Source: Stakelama pacifica
GTDB taxonomy: Bacteria > Pseudomonadota > Alphaproteobacteria > Sphingomonadales > Sphingomonadaceae
Assembly (NCBI RefSeq): GCF_004361835.1
Contig: NZ_SNWD01000013.1
Coordinates: 40,852 to 104,851, forward strand
Length of the DNA stretch: 64,000 nucleotides
Reading direction: 5' to 3'
Shown: piece by piece, positions 44,970-53,113 of the stretch
How the letters are laid out: the number at the start of each line of letters is the position of its first letter
How positions within the stretch are numbered: the first letter of the stretch is position 1
The notes under the pieces: model-generated
What the model saw: only the letters and a program-made list of their open reading frames with translations
Database searches by the model: none
What the model was told of the DNA's origin: nothing
Translations under genes and position numbers: made by a program

Positions 44970-45568
44970 CGCGTCCCGCCGATTCGCGGCTCCTCGCCCG
45001 CAATCAGCCGTTCGATATTGGTGCGATGCTTCCACAGCGTCAGCAATGCGAGCGCAAGGAACAGCAGCACCAGATCGAACCGGCCGAACCATGCCGCGCT
45101 GACCGGCGTGCTGAGCGCCGCCGTCATTCCCGCCATCGAGGAGATGCGCAATGTCGCGAGCAGGCCGAGCCAGATCACCGCATAGACCAGCGCACAGGGC
45201 CAATAGAGCGCGAGCGCAATGCCCATCAGCGTCGCAACGCCCTTTCCGCCGCGAAATTTCAGCCAGATGGGATAGCAATGGCCCAGAAACGCAGCCGCGG
45301 CCGCGAGCAGTTCGTTGCCCGGAAAGACAAGGCTGGTGAGATACACCGCCGCCCATCCCTTTGCGACATCAAGCAGCAGCGTCGCTGCGGCCAGCCCCTT
45401 ACGCCCGGTGCGCAGCACGTTGGTCGCGCCGATATTGCCCGAACCGATACTGCGCAGGTCGCCCCCGCCCGCCATCGCGGTGAGGATCATGCCGAACGGG
45501 ATCGCGCCGAGCAGATAGCCCAGCAACAACGCACCCGCAGGCGATAGCCAGATGATTTCGGTCTGCAC
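44966..45568 (-). CDS. plsY: Acyl-phosphate glycerol-3-phosphate acyltransferase PlsY
   Basis: Inner-membrane enzyme that transfers acyl from acyl-phosphate to glycerol-3-phosphate, the first step of phospholipid synthesis. 200 residues with five transmembrane helices. Family motifs: GYLLGAIPFGMIL, SIGSGNIGATNVLRTGRKGLAAATLLLDVAKG and FLGHCYPIWLKFRGGKGVATLMG. I chose the GTG at 45568, preceded by AAGGGGAGG, as it matches the family length. Upstream in-frame sequence would add about 38 non-conserved residues. It is translationally coupled to dprA. Confidence 0.96.
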   Translation of the reverse strand: MQTEIIWLSPAGALLLGYLLGAIPFGMILTAMAGGGDLRSIGSGNIGATNVLRTGRKGLAAATLLLDVAKGWAAVYLTSLVFPGNELLAAAAAFLGHCYPIWLKFRGGKGVATLMGIALALYWPCALVYAVIWLGLLATLRISSMAGMTAALSTPVSAAWFGRFDLVLLFLALALLTLWKHRTNIERLIAGEEPRIGGTR

Positions 45569-45680
45569 AATCCTCCCCTTGTAAGTCGCCTGATAGGCCG
45601 TCAATTGCGGAGCAGCAACAACCTCGATCATGTTTTGTGCCGCTTGACGCAGGCTGAACGGCGGATCATCAGCGCCCGCC

Positions 45681-46478
45681 ATGCACGATGCGCGGCCATT
45701 GCTGTTTTTCGATTCGGGCGTCGGCGGGCTTTCCGTGCTCGGCCCTACCCGCGCGCTGCTTCCTCATGCACCGATCGTCTATGCCGCCGATTCGGCCGGA
45801 TTTCCCTATGGAACGCGAAGCGATGCGGAGATTGCGGCGCGCGTTCCCGCGCTGCTCGGTCGTCTCACTGAACGGTTTCACCCACGACTGATCGTGATCG
45901 CATGCAACACTGCCTCGACCATCGCGCTGGCGGCAGTGCGCAGCGCGCTCGACCTGCCGATCGTCGGCACCGTTCCCGCGATCAAGCCGGCCGCCGAACA
46001 GAGCGTCACGCGCACGATCGGCGTGCTGGGCACGCTTGCCACGGTGCGGCAGGGCTATGTCGAGGATCTGACGGGGCGCTTCGCAAGCGATTGCACGGTG
46101 CTGCGCCACGGGTCGGCGGCGCTTGTCCGGCTCGCCGAAGCGAAGCTGCGCGGCGAGGCAACCGATATTGCGGCATATCGCACCGCGATCGCCGGTTTGT
46201 TCGATCAGCCGGGCGGCGAACGCATCGACATCGTCGTCAATGCCTGCACCCATTTCCCGCTGATCGCCGACGAACTGGCGCAGGCGGCACCGCATCCGGT
46301 TCGCTTCGTCGACGGCGGGCCCGGGATTGCACGCCGCATCGCGTATCTGACCGACGGTCAAACATGGCCGGAAGAGCCGGTGGCGGGTCGCGCGGTGTTC
46401 ACACGGCTGGGCGATGCCGAGGCCGCGCTGGCCCCGGCATTGCGCCGCCATGGCCTCGATTCAATCGAGGCGCTGTAG
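45681..46478 (+). CDS. murI: Glutamate racemase
   Basis: Interconverts L- and D-glutamate for peptidoglycan synthesis. The 265-residue protein has the FFDSGVGGLSVL opening, the first catalytic Cys in IACNTASTIALA, the second in VVNACTHFPLIADEL, and PYGTRS with the substrate-binding Ser/Thr. It is divergent from plsY with 112 bp between and converges on a small minus-strand gene 3 bp away. Confidence 0.95.
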   Translation: MHDARPLLFFDSGVGGLSVLGPTRALLPHAPIVYAADSAGFPYGTRSDAEIAARVPALLGRLTERFHPRLIVIACNTASTIALAAVRSALDLPIVGTVPAIKPAAEQSVTRTIGVLGTLATVRQGYVEDLTGRFASDCTVLRHGSAALVRLAEAKLRGEATDIAAYRTAIAGLFDQPGGERIDIVVNACTHFPLIADELAQAAPHPVRFVDGGPGIARRIAYLTDGQTWPEEPVAGRAVFTRLGDAEAALAPALRRHGLDSIEAL

Positions 46479-46481
46479 CGA

Positions 46482-46658
46482 TCAGCCGCGTTCGGGAATG
46501 GTCGAGTCGGCCAGCTCGCCGTCATGCGCCATGACGGAATAGCGCTGCGCCATCTCGCGATGCGCGCGTCGCGCCTGTCCGTCCTGCGCACGTTCGGCGG
46601 ATTTCAGCGCCTGACGTTCGCGCCGTTCCCAATATTGTCGATCCGGAAAATCGATCAT
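46482..46658 (-). CDS. Small conserved hypothetical protein
   Basis: A 58-residue, highly charged protein: MIDFPDRQYWERRERQALKSAERAQDGQARRAHREMAQRYS and a short acidic tail. It is probably helical, with no membrane segment or signal. GAGGGAAAG is about 5 bases upstream of the ATG at 46658, a strong ribosome-binding site. It ends 3 bp from the convergent murI stop. Function unknown. Confidence 0.7.
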   Translation of the reverse strand: MIDFPDRQYWERRERQALKSAERAQDGQARRAHREMAQRYSVMAHDGELADSTIPERG

Positions 46659-46771
46659 CTGCTTTCCCTCCGATTCGGAGCGGGAGCGCACTCGGTCTCT
46701 CAGCCGCGGCCATGCTCGTGAGTCGGACGGCCACGATGGTTACGGTGTAGCAGAAACGTTGCGCGACCGAC

Positions 46772-46785
46772 TTGATCGAGAGCAA
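46772..46785. promoter_or_regulatory. Candidate FNR/FixK-type site upstream of hemA
   Basis: TTGAT-CGAG-AGCAA is one base away from the consensus TTGAT-N4-ATCAA and lies 97 bp before the hemA start. FnrL/FixK control of hemA is known in related Alphaproteobacteria such as Rhodobacter. A 7-bp hairpin, TCCGGGG-N6-CCCCGGA (46799-46818), follows. The link is inference from motif and position. The rest of the 46659-46882 gap shows nothing certain. Confidence 0.45.
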
Positions 46786-46882
46786 GTTTGACTCGCTTTC
46801 CGGGGCCCGTACCCCGGATGAATACGTAGAAACGGCCAAGGCACTGGTATTTGGCGGTCGTTCGGACTACCTCACTGGAATC

Positions 46883-48127
46883 ATGAGCAGCGAAACCCAT
46901 GCCGCCCCGGGGATCGATTATGACCGCGCCTTTGCGCAGGCGATCGACCGGCTCCACGCCGAAGGGCGCTATCGCGTCTTTATCGACATTCTGCGCAACA
47001 AGGGCATGTTCCCCAATGCGCGCTGTTTTGCAGGGCATAACGGCCCCAAGCCGATCACCGTCTGGTGCTCGAACGATTATCTGGCGATGGGACAGCATCC
47101 CGATGTGATCGCCGCGATGGAAGAGGCGCTGCACGATGTCGGCGCAGGGTCCGGCGGCACGCGTAATATCGGCGGCAACACCCATTATCATATCGATCTG
47201 GAAAACGAGCTTGCCGATCTGCACGGCAAACAGGGCGCATTGCTGTTCACGAGCGGATATGTCTCAAACGAGGCGACGCTGTCGACGCTCGCCAAGATCC
47301 TGCCCGGCTGCATCATCTTTTCCGATGAGCTGAACCATGCATCGATGATTGCGGGCATCCGTAATTCGGGCTGTGAAAAGCGCGTGTTCCGTCACAATGA
47401 TGTCGCGCATCTGGAAGAACTGCTCGCAGCCGAAGACCCGGCGGTGCCGAAGCTGATCGCGTTCGAAAGCGTCTATTCGATGGATGGCGATGTCGCGCCG
47501 ATCAATGCGATCTGCGATCTGGCCGACAAATATAATGCGCTGACCTATCTGGACGAAGTCCATGCGGTCGGCATGTACGGCGCGCGCGGCGGCGGCATTT
47601 CGGAGCGCGACGATGCCGCGCACCGGCTGACCATCATCGAAGGCACGCTTGCCAAGGCGATCGGCGTGATGGGCGGCTATATCGCGGCGGATAAGAAGAT
47701 CATCGATGTGATCCGCAGCTATGCACCGGGTTTCATCTTCACCACCTCGCTTTCGCCCGTATTGGTCGCGGGTGCGCTCGCCAGCATCCGCCACCTCAAA
47801 AGCTCCAGCGCCGAGCGCGAGGGGCAGCAGGCAGCGGCCGCGACGCTGAAGGCGATGATGCGCGACAACGGCCTGCCGGTGATGGATTCGACCACGCATA
47901 TCGTGCCGCTGATGGTCGGCGATCCGGTTAAGGCGAAGCGGATCAGCGACATTTTGCTCGCCGAATATGGCGTCTATGTGCAGCCGATCAATTTCCCGAC
48001 CGTGCCGCGCGGCAGCGAACGGCTGCGCTTCACCCCCGGCCCGGCGCATGACGAAGCGATGATGCGCGATCTGGTCGATGCGCTGGTCGAAATCTGGGAT
48101 CGTCTGGAGCTTCGCCTCGCCGCCTGA
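46883..48127 (+). CDS. hemA: 5-aminolevulinate synthase
   Basis: PLP enzyme that condenses glycine and succinyl-CoA to 5-aminolevulinate, the alphaproteobacterial (Shemin) entry to haem. 414 residues from the ATG at 46883, with GGAA nearby. Diagnostic ALAS features: [18 protein letters not shown] near the N-terminus, [54 protein letters not shown], the PLP-Lys in [16 protein letters not shown] and [20 protein letters not shown] longer in-frame upstream start at 46772 would add 37 residues unlike the family. An FNR-like site lies upstream. Confidence 0.96.
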   Translation: MSSETHAAPGIDYDRAFAQAIDRLHAEGRYRVFIDILRNKGMFPNARCFAGHNGPKPITVWCSNDYLAMGQHPDVIAAMEEALHDVGAGSGGTRNIGGNTHYHIDLENELADLHGKQGALLFTSGYVSNEATLSTLAKILPGCIIFSDELNHASMIAGIRNSGCEKRVFRHNDVAHLEELLAAEDPAVPKLIAFESVYSMDGDVAPINAICDLADKYNALTYLDEVHAVGMYGARGGGISERDDAAHRLTIIEGTLAKAIGVMGGYIAADKKIIDVIRSYAPGFIFTTSLSPVLVAGALASIRHLKSSSAEREGQQAAAATLKAMMRDNGLPVMDSTTHIVPLMVGDPVKAKRISDILLAEYGVYVQPINFPTVPRGSERLRFTPGPAHDEAMMRDLVDALVEIWDRLELRLAA

Positions 48128-48202
48128 CAGGCGATAAGGCCGATGCTATAAGCTGCACCCGGCGGACCGGGACTCGTTGTCCCCCTGCCATGGGAGGGGT
48201 GC

Positions 48203-49279
48203 ATGACGATCATCCGTTCGCTTCGCTGGCAATTCATCGACCCGCATCGCAGCTTTGTCGCCGAGCGTCTCAAAGCGCTCAAGGCCGCACTGCGCGCCGA
48301 AATTCACGACACGACGCAGCAGAACAGCCTGCGCCTCGCCACATGGAATCTGATGCATTTCGGCGATGGCGGCGGCTATGACCGCAGCCCCGAATCGATG
48401 CTCTATATCGCCGAGATCATCGATCATTTTGATCTGGTCGCACTGCAGGAGGTCAATCGCGACCTCACCAAATTGCAGGAACTGATCGATCATCATCTGG
48501 GCGAGGAATGGGACTATCTCGTCACTGATACGACCGGCGGCGGGCCGAGCGATCGCGGGCCGGGCAATAATGAACGGCTCGCCTTTCTCTATCGCAAGGC
48601 GAAAGTGCGCTTTTGCAACGAAGCGGGCGAGATCGTGTTGCCCGAGGGGCAGAAGATCGTCGCGCCGCGCGCCGACGGGTCGAACACCGAACTGCAATTT
48701 GCCCGTACGCCCTTTTCGGTCGCATTCCGCGCAAGCTGGCTGAAATTCAAGCTATGCACGGTGCATATCTTTTACGGAACGGGCGCGGCAGGACTTGCCC
48801 AGCGCAAGGCGGAGATCGAGCGGCTCGCGCAATTTCTGGCGCAGCGGCAGGAGGATGAGGCAAAGGCGATGGTCGCGCGGGCTCGCTCGCGCGACTGGGC
48901 AAAACCTGAAGAGGCAGGATGGGATTCGAACCTGATCCTGCTCGGCGATTTCAACATCATCTCGCCCGAACATGAAACCATGAAAGCGCTGGAACAGGCC
49001 GGGTTCGATGTCCCGACCGCGCTTCAGACGACCAATCTGGGCAATGACCATCATTATGACCAGATCGCGATCAAGGCGGCGCATCCGGGGTTCAAAGTGC
49101 TGAAATCGGGCGTGTTCGACATGTTCGCTTCGGTGTATCGCGACGAAGACGCCGCCTATTATGTCGATGAGGTAAAACCCCCGATCATCGCAAAGCCGGG
49201 ACGCGACCGCGCGGCGCAGATCGCTTACTTCAAACGCTATTACCGCGTGCAGCAAATGTCGGATCACAAATTGCTCTAG
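48203..49279 (+). CDS. Endonuclease/exonuclease/phosphatase (EEP) family protein, ends at an in-frame amber codon
   Basis: An EEP-fold metal-dependent phosphodiesterase of 358 residues; substrate unknown. Visible family blocks: LRLATWNLMHFG (Asn), LVALQEVNRDLTKL (Glu), LLGDFNIISPEHETM (Asp-x-Asn) and SDHKLL (Asp-His) near the end. In the family the SDH motif is followed by a Leu-Trp-x-Glu strand. Here the codon after SDHKLL is TAG (49277-49279), where Trp (TGG) would fit, and the frame stays open for 27 more codons (T-E-L-C-V-D-Y-A-T-E-Y-L...) to a TGA at 49361. So the product may be truncated by one substitution, or the codon read through, or it is an assembly error. GGGAGGGG precedes the ATG. 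Confidence 0.9.
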   Translation: MTIIRSLRWQFIDPHRSFVAERLKALKAALRAEIHDTTQQNSLRLATWNLMHFGDGGGYDRSPESMLYIAEIIDHFDLVALQEVNRDLTKLQELIDHHLGEEWDYLVTDTTGGGPSDRGPGNNERLAFLYRKAKVRFCNEAGEIVLPEGQKIVAPRADGSNTELQFARTPFSVAFRASWLKFKLCTVHIFYGTGAAGLAQRKAEIERLAQFLAQRQEDEAKAMVARARSRDWAKPEEAGWDSNLILLGDFNIISPEHETMKALEQAGFDVPTALQTTNLGNDHHYDQIAIKAAHPGFKVLKSGVFDMFASVYRDEDAAYYVDEVKPPIIAKPGRDRAAQIAYFKRYYRVQQMSDHKLL

Positions 49280-49352
49280 ACCGAACTCTGCGTCGATTAT
49301 GCGACCGAATATTTGAACGGCATTATCGGCACGGGCAGCCCCGATCCGGGGT

Positions 49353-50006
49353 TTACCGACTGAGCGTCGCGGCCCAGGCATAGCCGCGATATTTCGCGGT
49401 GAAACGGCAGGTCATCCCTTCCTCACGCGCAATATCTTCGAGCGTATCGCGAAGATCGGCGCGCGGGGTCACGTCGAACTTGTCGAGCCATGCGAACAGC
49501 CCGGCACGGAATGCGCCGGGTAGCTGCTCCTGCTGCCCGAAATCGACGATATGGAGCGCGCCACCCTCCCCGACCGACTGCGCGGCCAGCCGGATCGCCG
49601 CCTGCCAGTCAGGAATCATCGACAGCGTATAGCTCATGAACACCCGGTCGAACCGAGGCACGTCAAACAGCGCCGGGCCGGTGTCCGCCGTCGCGTCGCC
49701 CTGCGCCAGCCGGATGCGGTCGCTGAGCCGCTTTCGCGCAACATTGGCGCGCGCGGTTTCGAGCATCGCCGCAGAAATATCGAAACCATAAAACTCGCCC
49801 AGCGGCCAGTATTGCGCCGCCGCGATCAGATTGCGTGCCGTCCCGCATCCGACCTCCAGAACCCGCGCCCCCGGATCGGGGCGCAGATCGCGGATCAGCG
49901 CGTCGCGGCCGAGCAGATAATATTTGCGGGTCAGATCATAGAAATGCCGCTGGGTGCGGTAGATCGCATCCATATGGCCCGCATGGCCGCCCGCGCCCTC
50001 GCTCAT
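49353..50006 (-). CDS. btaB: BtaB-like betaine-lipid N-methyltransferase
   Basis: A class I SAM methyltransferase of 217 residues. SAM site: VLEVGCGTARNLIAAAQYWP (motif I), then GFDISAAMLETARANV and RFDRVFMSYTLSMIPDW. Directly after a BtaA homologue on the same strand, it fits BtaB, which trimethylates diacylglycerylhomoserine to DGTS, a phosphorus-free membrane lipid. The N-terminal HMDAIYRTQRHFYDLTRKYYLLGRD also matches the family as I know it. The ATG at 50006 overlaps the btaA stop as ATGA. The 3' end overlaps the read-through tail of the convergent EEP gene by 11 bp. Confidence 0.88.
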   Translation of the reverse strand: MSEGAGGHAGHMDAIYRTQRHFYDLTRKYYLLGRDALIRDLRPDPGARVLEVGCGTARNLIAAAQYWPLGEFYGFDISAAMLETARANVARKRLSDRIRLAQGDATADTGPALFDVPRFDRVFMSYTLSMIPDWQAAIRLAAQSVGEGGALHIVDFGQQEQLPGAFRAGLFAWLDKFDVTPRADLRDTLEDIAREEGMTCRFTAKYRGYAWAATLSR

Positions 50007-51235
50007 TTCAGCACGTAAAGATGCACGCCGCCATAAATCGCCGACCGGTCGCGCCGGGTATAATCGAGCGATTCCGCCGCGCGATAGTCCCAGCGGTCGA
50101 GAATTTCCTGCGGCACCCGGCCCGGCAGCAGCGTCGGTTCGGCAGCGGTGCGGAACAGCACGCGCGCGCCCGGCTTTGCGGTGCGGGTAATCGCGCTCCA
50201 CAGCCGGGTGAGCACTTCGTCGGTCATCCAGTCCTGCGCATCGAGCAGAATGTACCGGTCGAGCGAACCATCGGCCATGGTGTCGAGATAATCGCACATA
50301 TTGGCGTGGCGGATTTCGACGCGATCCACCCGATCGACCACCGAATCGTAATTTGCGGGCTTCAGATAGGGCGGCAGCGGCGCGTCCGCGCCCTCGCCAT
50401 AGCCGCGCCCGAATGCCTGCCAGGCGAAATAATTGTCGGCGAGGGCGAAGTCGCAGGCGAGCTTTTCCAGCCGCTGGCGCACCACCGCCGACATGCCGTC
50501 AGGTTCGTCGCCGGCCAGCGCCTCATATTGGGCGGGAGGGATGCCGAGGCCGAACAGCGAGGCTGGCTGATCGAGCAGCCAGCGCACGAATTTCTTGTCG
50601 AAAAAGGGCGCGAATTTGCTGTCGAAAATCACGCGCTGTTCTTCGATCGTCTTCGCCTCCAGCATGAGGCGCGGATCGACGCCGTACAGCTTCGCGATCC
50701 GGTGCGCCGCGCCGATAAACCCGCCGAGCAGCCCGCGCTTGTAAAAGCCGCGCGAAAATCCGCTGATCCGCCGCCGTCCGATCAGCCCGCGCCCTTCCCA
50801 ATAGCGCCGCGTCGTCTCGTCAAGATGCGGGCGGACATAGGTGAGATAGGCAGCGATATTTTCCTTGCGATTGGCCTGCGCAAAGAAGCGGTGAAACGCC
50901 CCATGGTCGGGCAGATGCCGCGCCGCCGCGACCTTCAGCCGGTTGAGCGCGATATGCGCGGTGTTGAGGTCGACCGCCGTGATCGCCTTCGGATCGGCAG
51001 TGAGATAGGAAAGGACGTTGCACCCGCCGCTGGCGATCGTGACGACGTGGCAATCGGGTGTGATCGCCAGCGCCTCCAGATCAACCTCGGGGTCTTCCCA
51101 TATCTGTGCATACACCAGCCCCCGAAATGCGAAGGTAAAGGCGCGTTCGAGCAGCCCCTGTTTCGAAAGCTGCTGATGCCGATGCACCGCGCCGCCGACA
51201 GCGCGGCCCGTACCGATGGAAGCCCTGGAGGCCAT
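50003..51235 (-). CDS. btaA: BtaA-like S-adenosylmethionine:diacylglycerol 3-amino-3-carboxypropyltransferase (DUF3419)
   Basis: Transfers the aminocarboxypropyl group of SAM to diacylglycerol, the first step of betaine lipid (DGTS) synthesis, probably at the inner membrane. The 410-residue protein matches the DUF3419 family: LVYAQIWEDPEVDLEALAI, VVTIASGGCNVLSYLTADPKAITAVDLN (SAM-binding), RRRISGFSRGFYKRGLLGGFIG, LDRYILLDAQDWM and RVLFRTAAEPTLLPGRVPQEI. The ATG at 51235 is my choice; a TTG at 51244 is also possible. Length agrees with Rhodobacter BtaA. It is translationally coupled to btaB. Phosphate control is expected in known systems but I found no clear Pho box. Confidence 0.9.
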   Translation of the reverse strand: MASRASIGTGRAVGGAVHRHQQLSKQGLLERAFTFAFRGLVYAQIWEDPEVDLEALAITPDCHVVTIASGGCNVLSYLTADPKAITAVDLNTAHIALNRLKVAAARHLPDHGAFHRFFAQANRKENIAAYLTYVRPHLDETTRRYWEGRGLIGRRRISGFSRGFYKRGLLGGFIGAAHRIAKLYGVDPRLMLEAKTIEEQRVIFDSKFAPFFDKKFVRWLLDQPASLFGLGIPPAQYEALAGDEPDGMSAVVRQRLEKLACDFALADNYFAWQAFGRGYGEGADAPLPPYLKPANYDSVVDRVDRVEIRHANMCDYLDTMADGSLDRYILLDAQDWMTDEVLTRLWSAITRTAKPGARVLFRTAAEPTLLPGRVPQEILDRWDYRAAESLDYTRRDRSAIYGGVHLYVLK

Positions 51236-51385
51236 GGTCGCCAAATCCCGATCCGATTCACCCGCCCACCGCGGCGGGATCAGTCGGCACTAATCGCGCT
51301 GTATGACGCGGCTATTTCAATGCGGCTGCGCGATCATGACCGTGGCCATCAAGAAAGCGACATCAGATAGCGAATGCAGATGTTC

Positions 51386-51476
51386 GTCATCGCGCGAAGC
51401 GAAGCGACGAAGCGATCCAGCAGGCGCGCGCGCCGCCTCTGGATTGCCGCGCGCGCGCCCCGGGGTCCGCAATGAC
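51386..51476. repeat. Dispersed palindromic repeat (REP-like), copy 2
   Basis: A 91-bp element related to the copy at 38781-38866: arms GTCATCGCGCG and TCCGCAATGAC, with inner GCGATCCAG / CTGGATTGC. The middle is very G+C-rich (CGCGCG runs). It lies downstream of the small lipoprotein gene (51523-52005) and upstream of btaA. The remaining 51236-51522 sequence shows no gene. Confidence 0.8.
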
Positions 51477-51522
51477 GGGGTTAGACCCAGGCCAACCGAT
51501 ACGGGTTCATATCGAACCCCGA

Positions 51523-52005
51523 TCAGTCGCGGCAATAGCCCTCGCCCTGTTTGACCATCAGACAGTCCTGCTTGCCCGCCAGCCATTTCAGCCCGATTTC
51601 ATCGCCGGTCGCCTTTTTCAGCACATAGTCGCCATCCGGGCGCGAAAAGGCGATGCCCGCTTTGGTCGCCTTGCCGTCATAGGTGCCTTTATGATCGAGA
51701 TCATATTGCATGGTCAGCGCATAATCAGCGCTCGCATCTTCATCGCCCGGCTTTTTGATGTCGAGATAGGTGCCCTCGACGCCCACCCATTTGCCGACCC
51801 ATTCGTCATAGCGTCCGGGCTTGACCGGGCCTGCGATCGCATTGCCCATATCCTCGATCCCGTTGCCGACCGCGGCGCTGGTATCGCCCACCGCGTTCGC
51901 GATTGCCGCGCCCGCATCCTCGGCGCCGCGCTGCCCCTCAGGGCTATTGCCGCCGCATCCGGAAAGCAGGGCAAGAACGGGGGCGGCAATGAACATGGTA
52001 CGCAT
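51523..52005 (-). CDS. Putative lipoprotein, unknown function
   Basis: A 160-residue protein with the lipobox LLSGC (acylated Cys at about residue 17) after a short hydrophobic signal. The mature part has an Ala/Gly-rich helix (GAAIANAVGDTSAAVGNGIEDMGNAIAGPV, possibly amphipathic) and then a beta-rich stretch with YDEWVGKWVGVEGTYLDIKK, YALTMQYDLDHKGTYDGKATKAGIAF and a C-terminal Cys pair (KQDCLMVKQGEGYCRD) that could form a disulphide. GGAGGAG is five bases upstream of the start. It is divergent from rpiB. Confidence 0.85.
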   Translation of the reverse strand: MRTMFIAAPVLALLSGCGGNSPEGQRGAEDAGAAIANAVGDTSAAVGNGIEDMGNAIAGPVKPGRYDEWVGKWVGVEGTYLDIKKPGDEDASADYALTMQYDLDHKGTYDGKATKAGIAFSRPDGDYVLKKATGDEIGLKWLAGKQDCLMVKQGEGYCRD

Positions 52006-52056
52006 CTTTTCTCCTCCGACTTGGCGCGGGCGGCATTGCAGCGTAAGGAAGCCGCC

Positions 52057-52500
52057 ATGCCACATCGTATCGCCATTGCAGCCGATCATGCTGCCTATCA
52101 ACTCAAGTCCGAAGTCGCCGATTGGTTGCGCGACGCGGGACATGACGTGCTCGACCTGGGGACCAACGGCCCGGAAAGCGTCGATTATCCCGATTATGGA
52201 TACAAGCTGGGCAAGGCGATAGCAGAGGGCGAAGCGCGCTTCGGCATTGCCCTGTGCGGATCGGGAATCGGCATTTCGATCGCGGTCAATCGCAATCCGG
52301 CCTGCCGCTCGGCACTGGTGTCCGAACCGCTTTCGGCCGAGCTGGCGCGCAGCCATAATGATGCGAACGTCATCGCGCTGGGCGCGCGACTCGTCGGCCC
52401 GGAAATGGCGAAGGCGTGCGTCGAACGCTTTCTCGCCACCGAATTTCTGGGCGATCGCCACAGCCGCCGCGTCGACAAGCTGGGCGAGCCGCAGCTTTAA
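52057..52500 (+). CDS. rpiB: Ribose-5-phosphate isomerase B (or related RpiB/LacAB isomerase)
   Basis: Isomerises ribose-5-P and ribulose-5-P in the pentose phosphate pathway. 147 residues. Family blocks: RIAIAADHAAYQLKSEVADWLRDAGHDVLDLG (DHA), SVDYPDYG, ALCGSGIGISIAVNRNP (catalytic Cys) and SHNDANVIALGARLVGPE. TAAGGAA is about six bases upstream. A longer frame upstream belongs to the reverse of the lipoprotein gene. The stop overlaps the convergent DUF3429 stop by four bases. Confidence 0.94.
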   Translation: MPHRIAIAADHAAYQLKSEVADWLRDAGHDVLDLGTNGPESVDYPDYGYKLGKAIAEGEARFGIALCGSGIGISIAVNRNPACRSALVSEPLSAELARSHNDANVIALGARLVGPEMAKACVERFLATEFLGDRHSRRVDKLGEPQL

Positions 52501-52958
52501 GCGACCATACCGATGGCGAGCGTCATCGCGCCGAGCCCCAGCGACAGCGGAACGCGCAAGCGCAGCCACCAGCGCGGGGCGAATCCGCCGCGCAGCAGCG
52601 CCAGATCGATTACCGGACTTGCCAGTATGAACAGGCTGAGCACGATCAGCCATGGGCCGGGCCATGCGGCACTGAACGCCCAGGGAATTGCGCACCCCAG
52701 CGCGATGAGCGACGGCAGGACAGCCGCGCCGAACACCCATTGCGGTGCAGGGTGGCTTCGCGCGGCAAGGCCCCACCACGCCCCGCCCAGAAAGCTGAAG
52801 ATCAGCGCCGCATAAGCAAATCCCATGGCAAGCGCGCCCAGCTGCCAGCCCGGCCCGCCCAGCACGAGCGCGAGCAGCGCCGCCGCCTGCGGCAACAACC
52901 CCGCCGCGCCCAGTATTGCAGCGGCAATCGGCATCCGCGCGTTGGTCTGTTCCTGCAT
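52497..52958 (-). CDS. DUF3429 membrane protein
   Basis: A 153-residue protein with five transmembrane helices and the DUF3429 pattern: ILGAAGLLPQAAALLALVL near the N-terminus and FLGGAWWGLAARSHPAPQWVFGAAVLPSLIAL. Function unknown. The ATG at 52958 has GGGAGG just upstream (GGGAGGCGAA-ATG), and starting further upstream would add a non-conserved hydrophilic stretch. It is convergent with rpiB (4-bp overlap) and divergent from glyA. Confidence 0.88.
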   Translation of the reverse strand: MQEQTNARMPIAAAILGAAGLLPQAAALLALVLGGPGWQLGALAMGFAYAALIFSFLGGAWWGLAARSHPAPQWVFGAAVLPSLIALGCAIPWAFSAAWPGPWLIVLSLFILASPVIDLALLRGGFAPRWWLRLRVPLSLGLGAMTLAIGMVA

Positions 52959-53113
52959 TTCGCCTCCCGTCCCGTTTTTTCGCATCGTGCGCACAACCAT
53001 GGTGGCAATCCATCCGGTCAGCGGATACATAGCCGCTGCCGATGCCCCGCTGCGTGGCGCGCCTTTCGCGCCCGGCGCTAATCGCAACCCGCTTACTTGT
53101 TAAGGGAACGCAT

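Noticed and set aside
49353..50297. Extended N-terminus of the BtaB-like gene up to 50297
   Set aside because: The extra residues are antisense-like, Arg-rich and unrelated to the methyltransferase. The start at 50006 overlaps the btaA stop as ATGA.
51236..51385. Possible Pho box before btaA
   Set aside because: GTCAT appears, but no paired CTGTCAT-N4-CTGTCAT-like direct repeat with proper spacing was found.
52959..53113. Possible glycine riboswitch before glyA
   Set aside because: I found no tandem glycine aptamer motifs in the 155-bp leader, only unstructured G+C-rich sequence.
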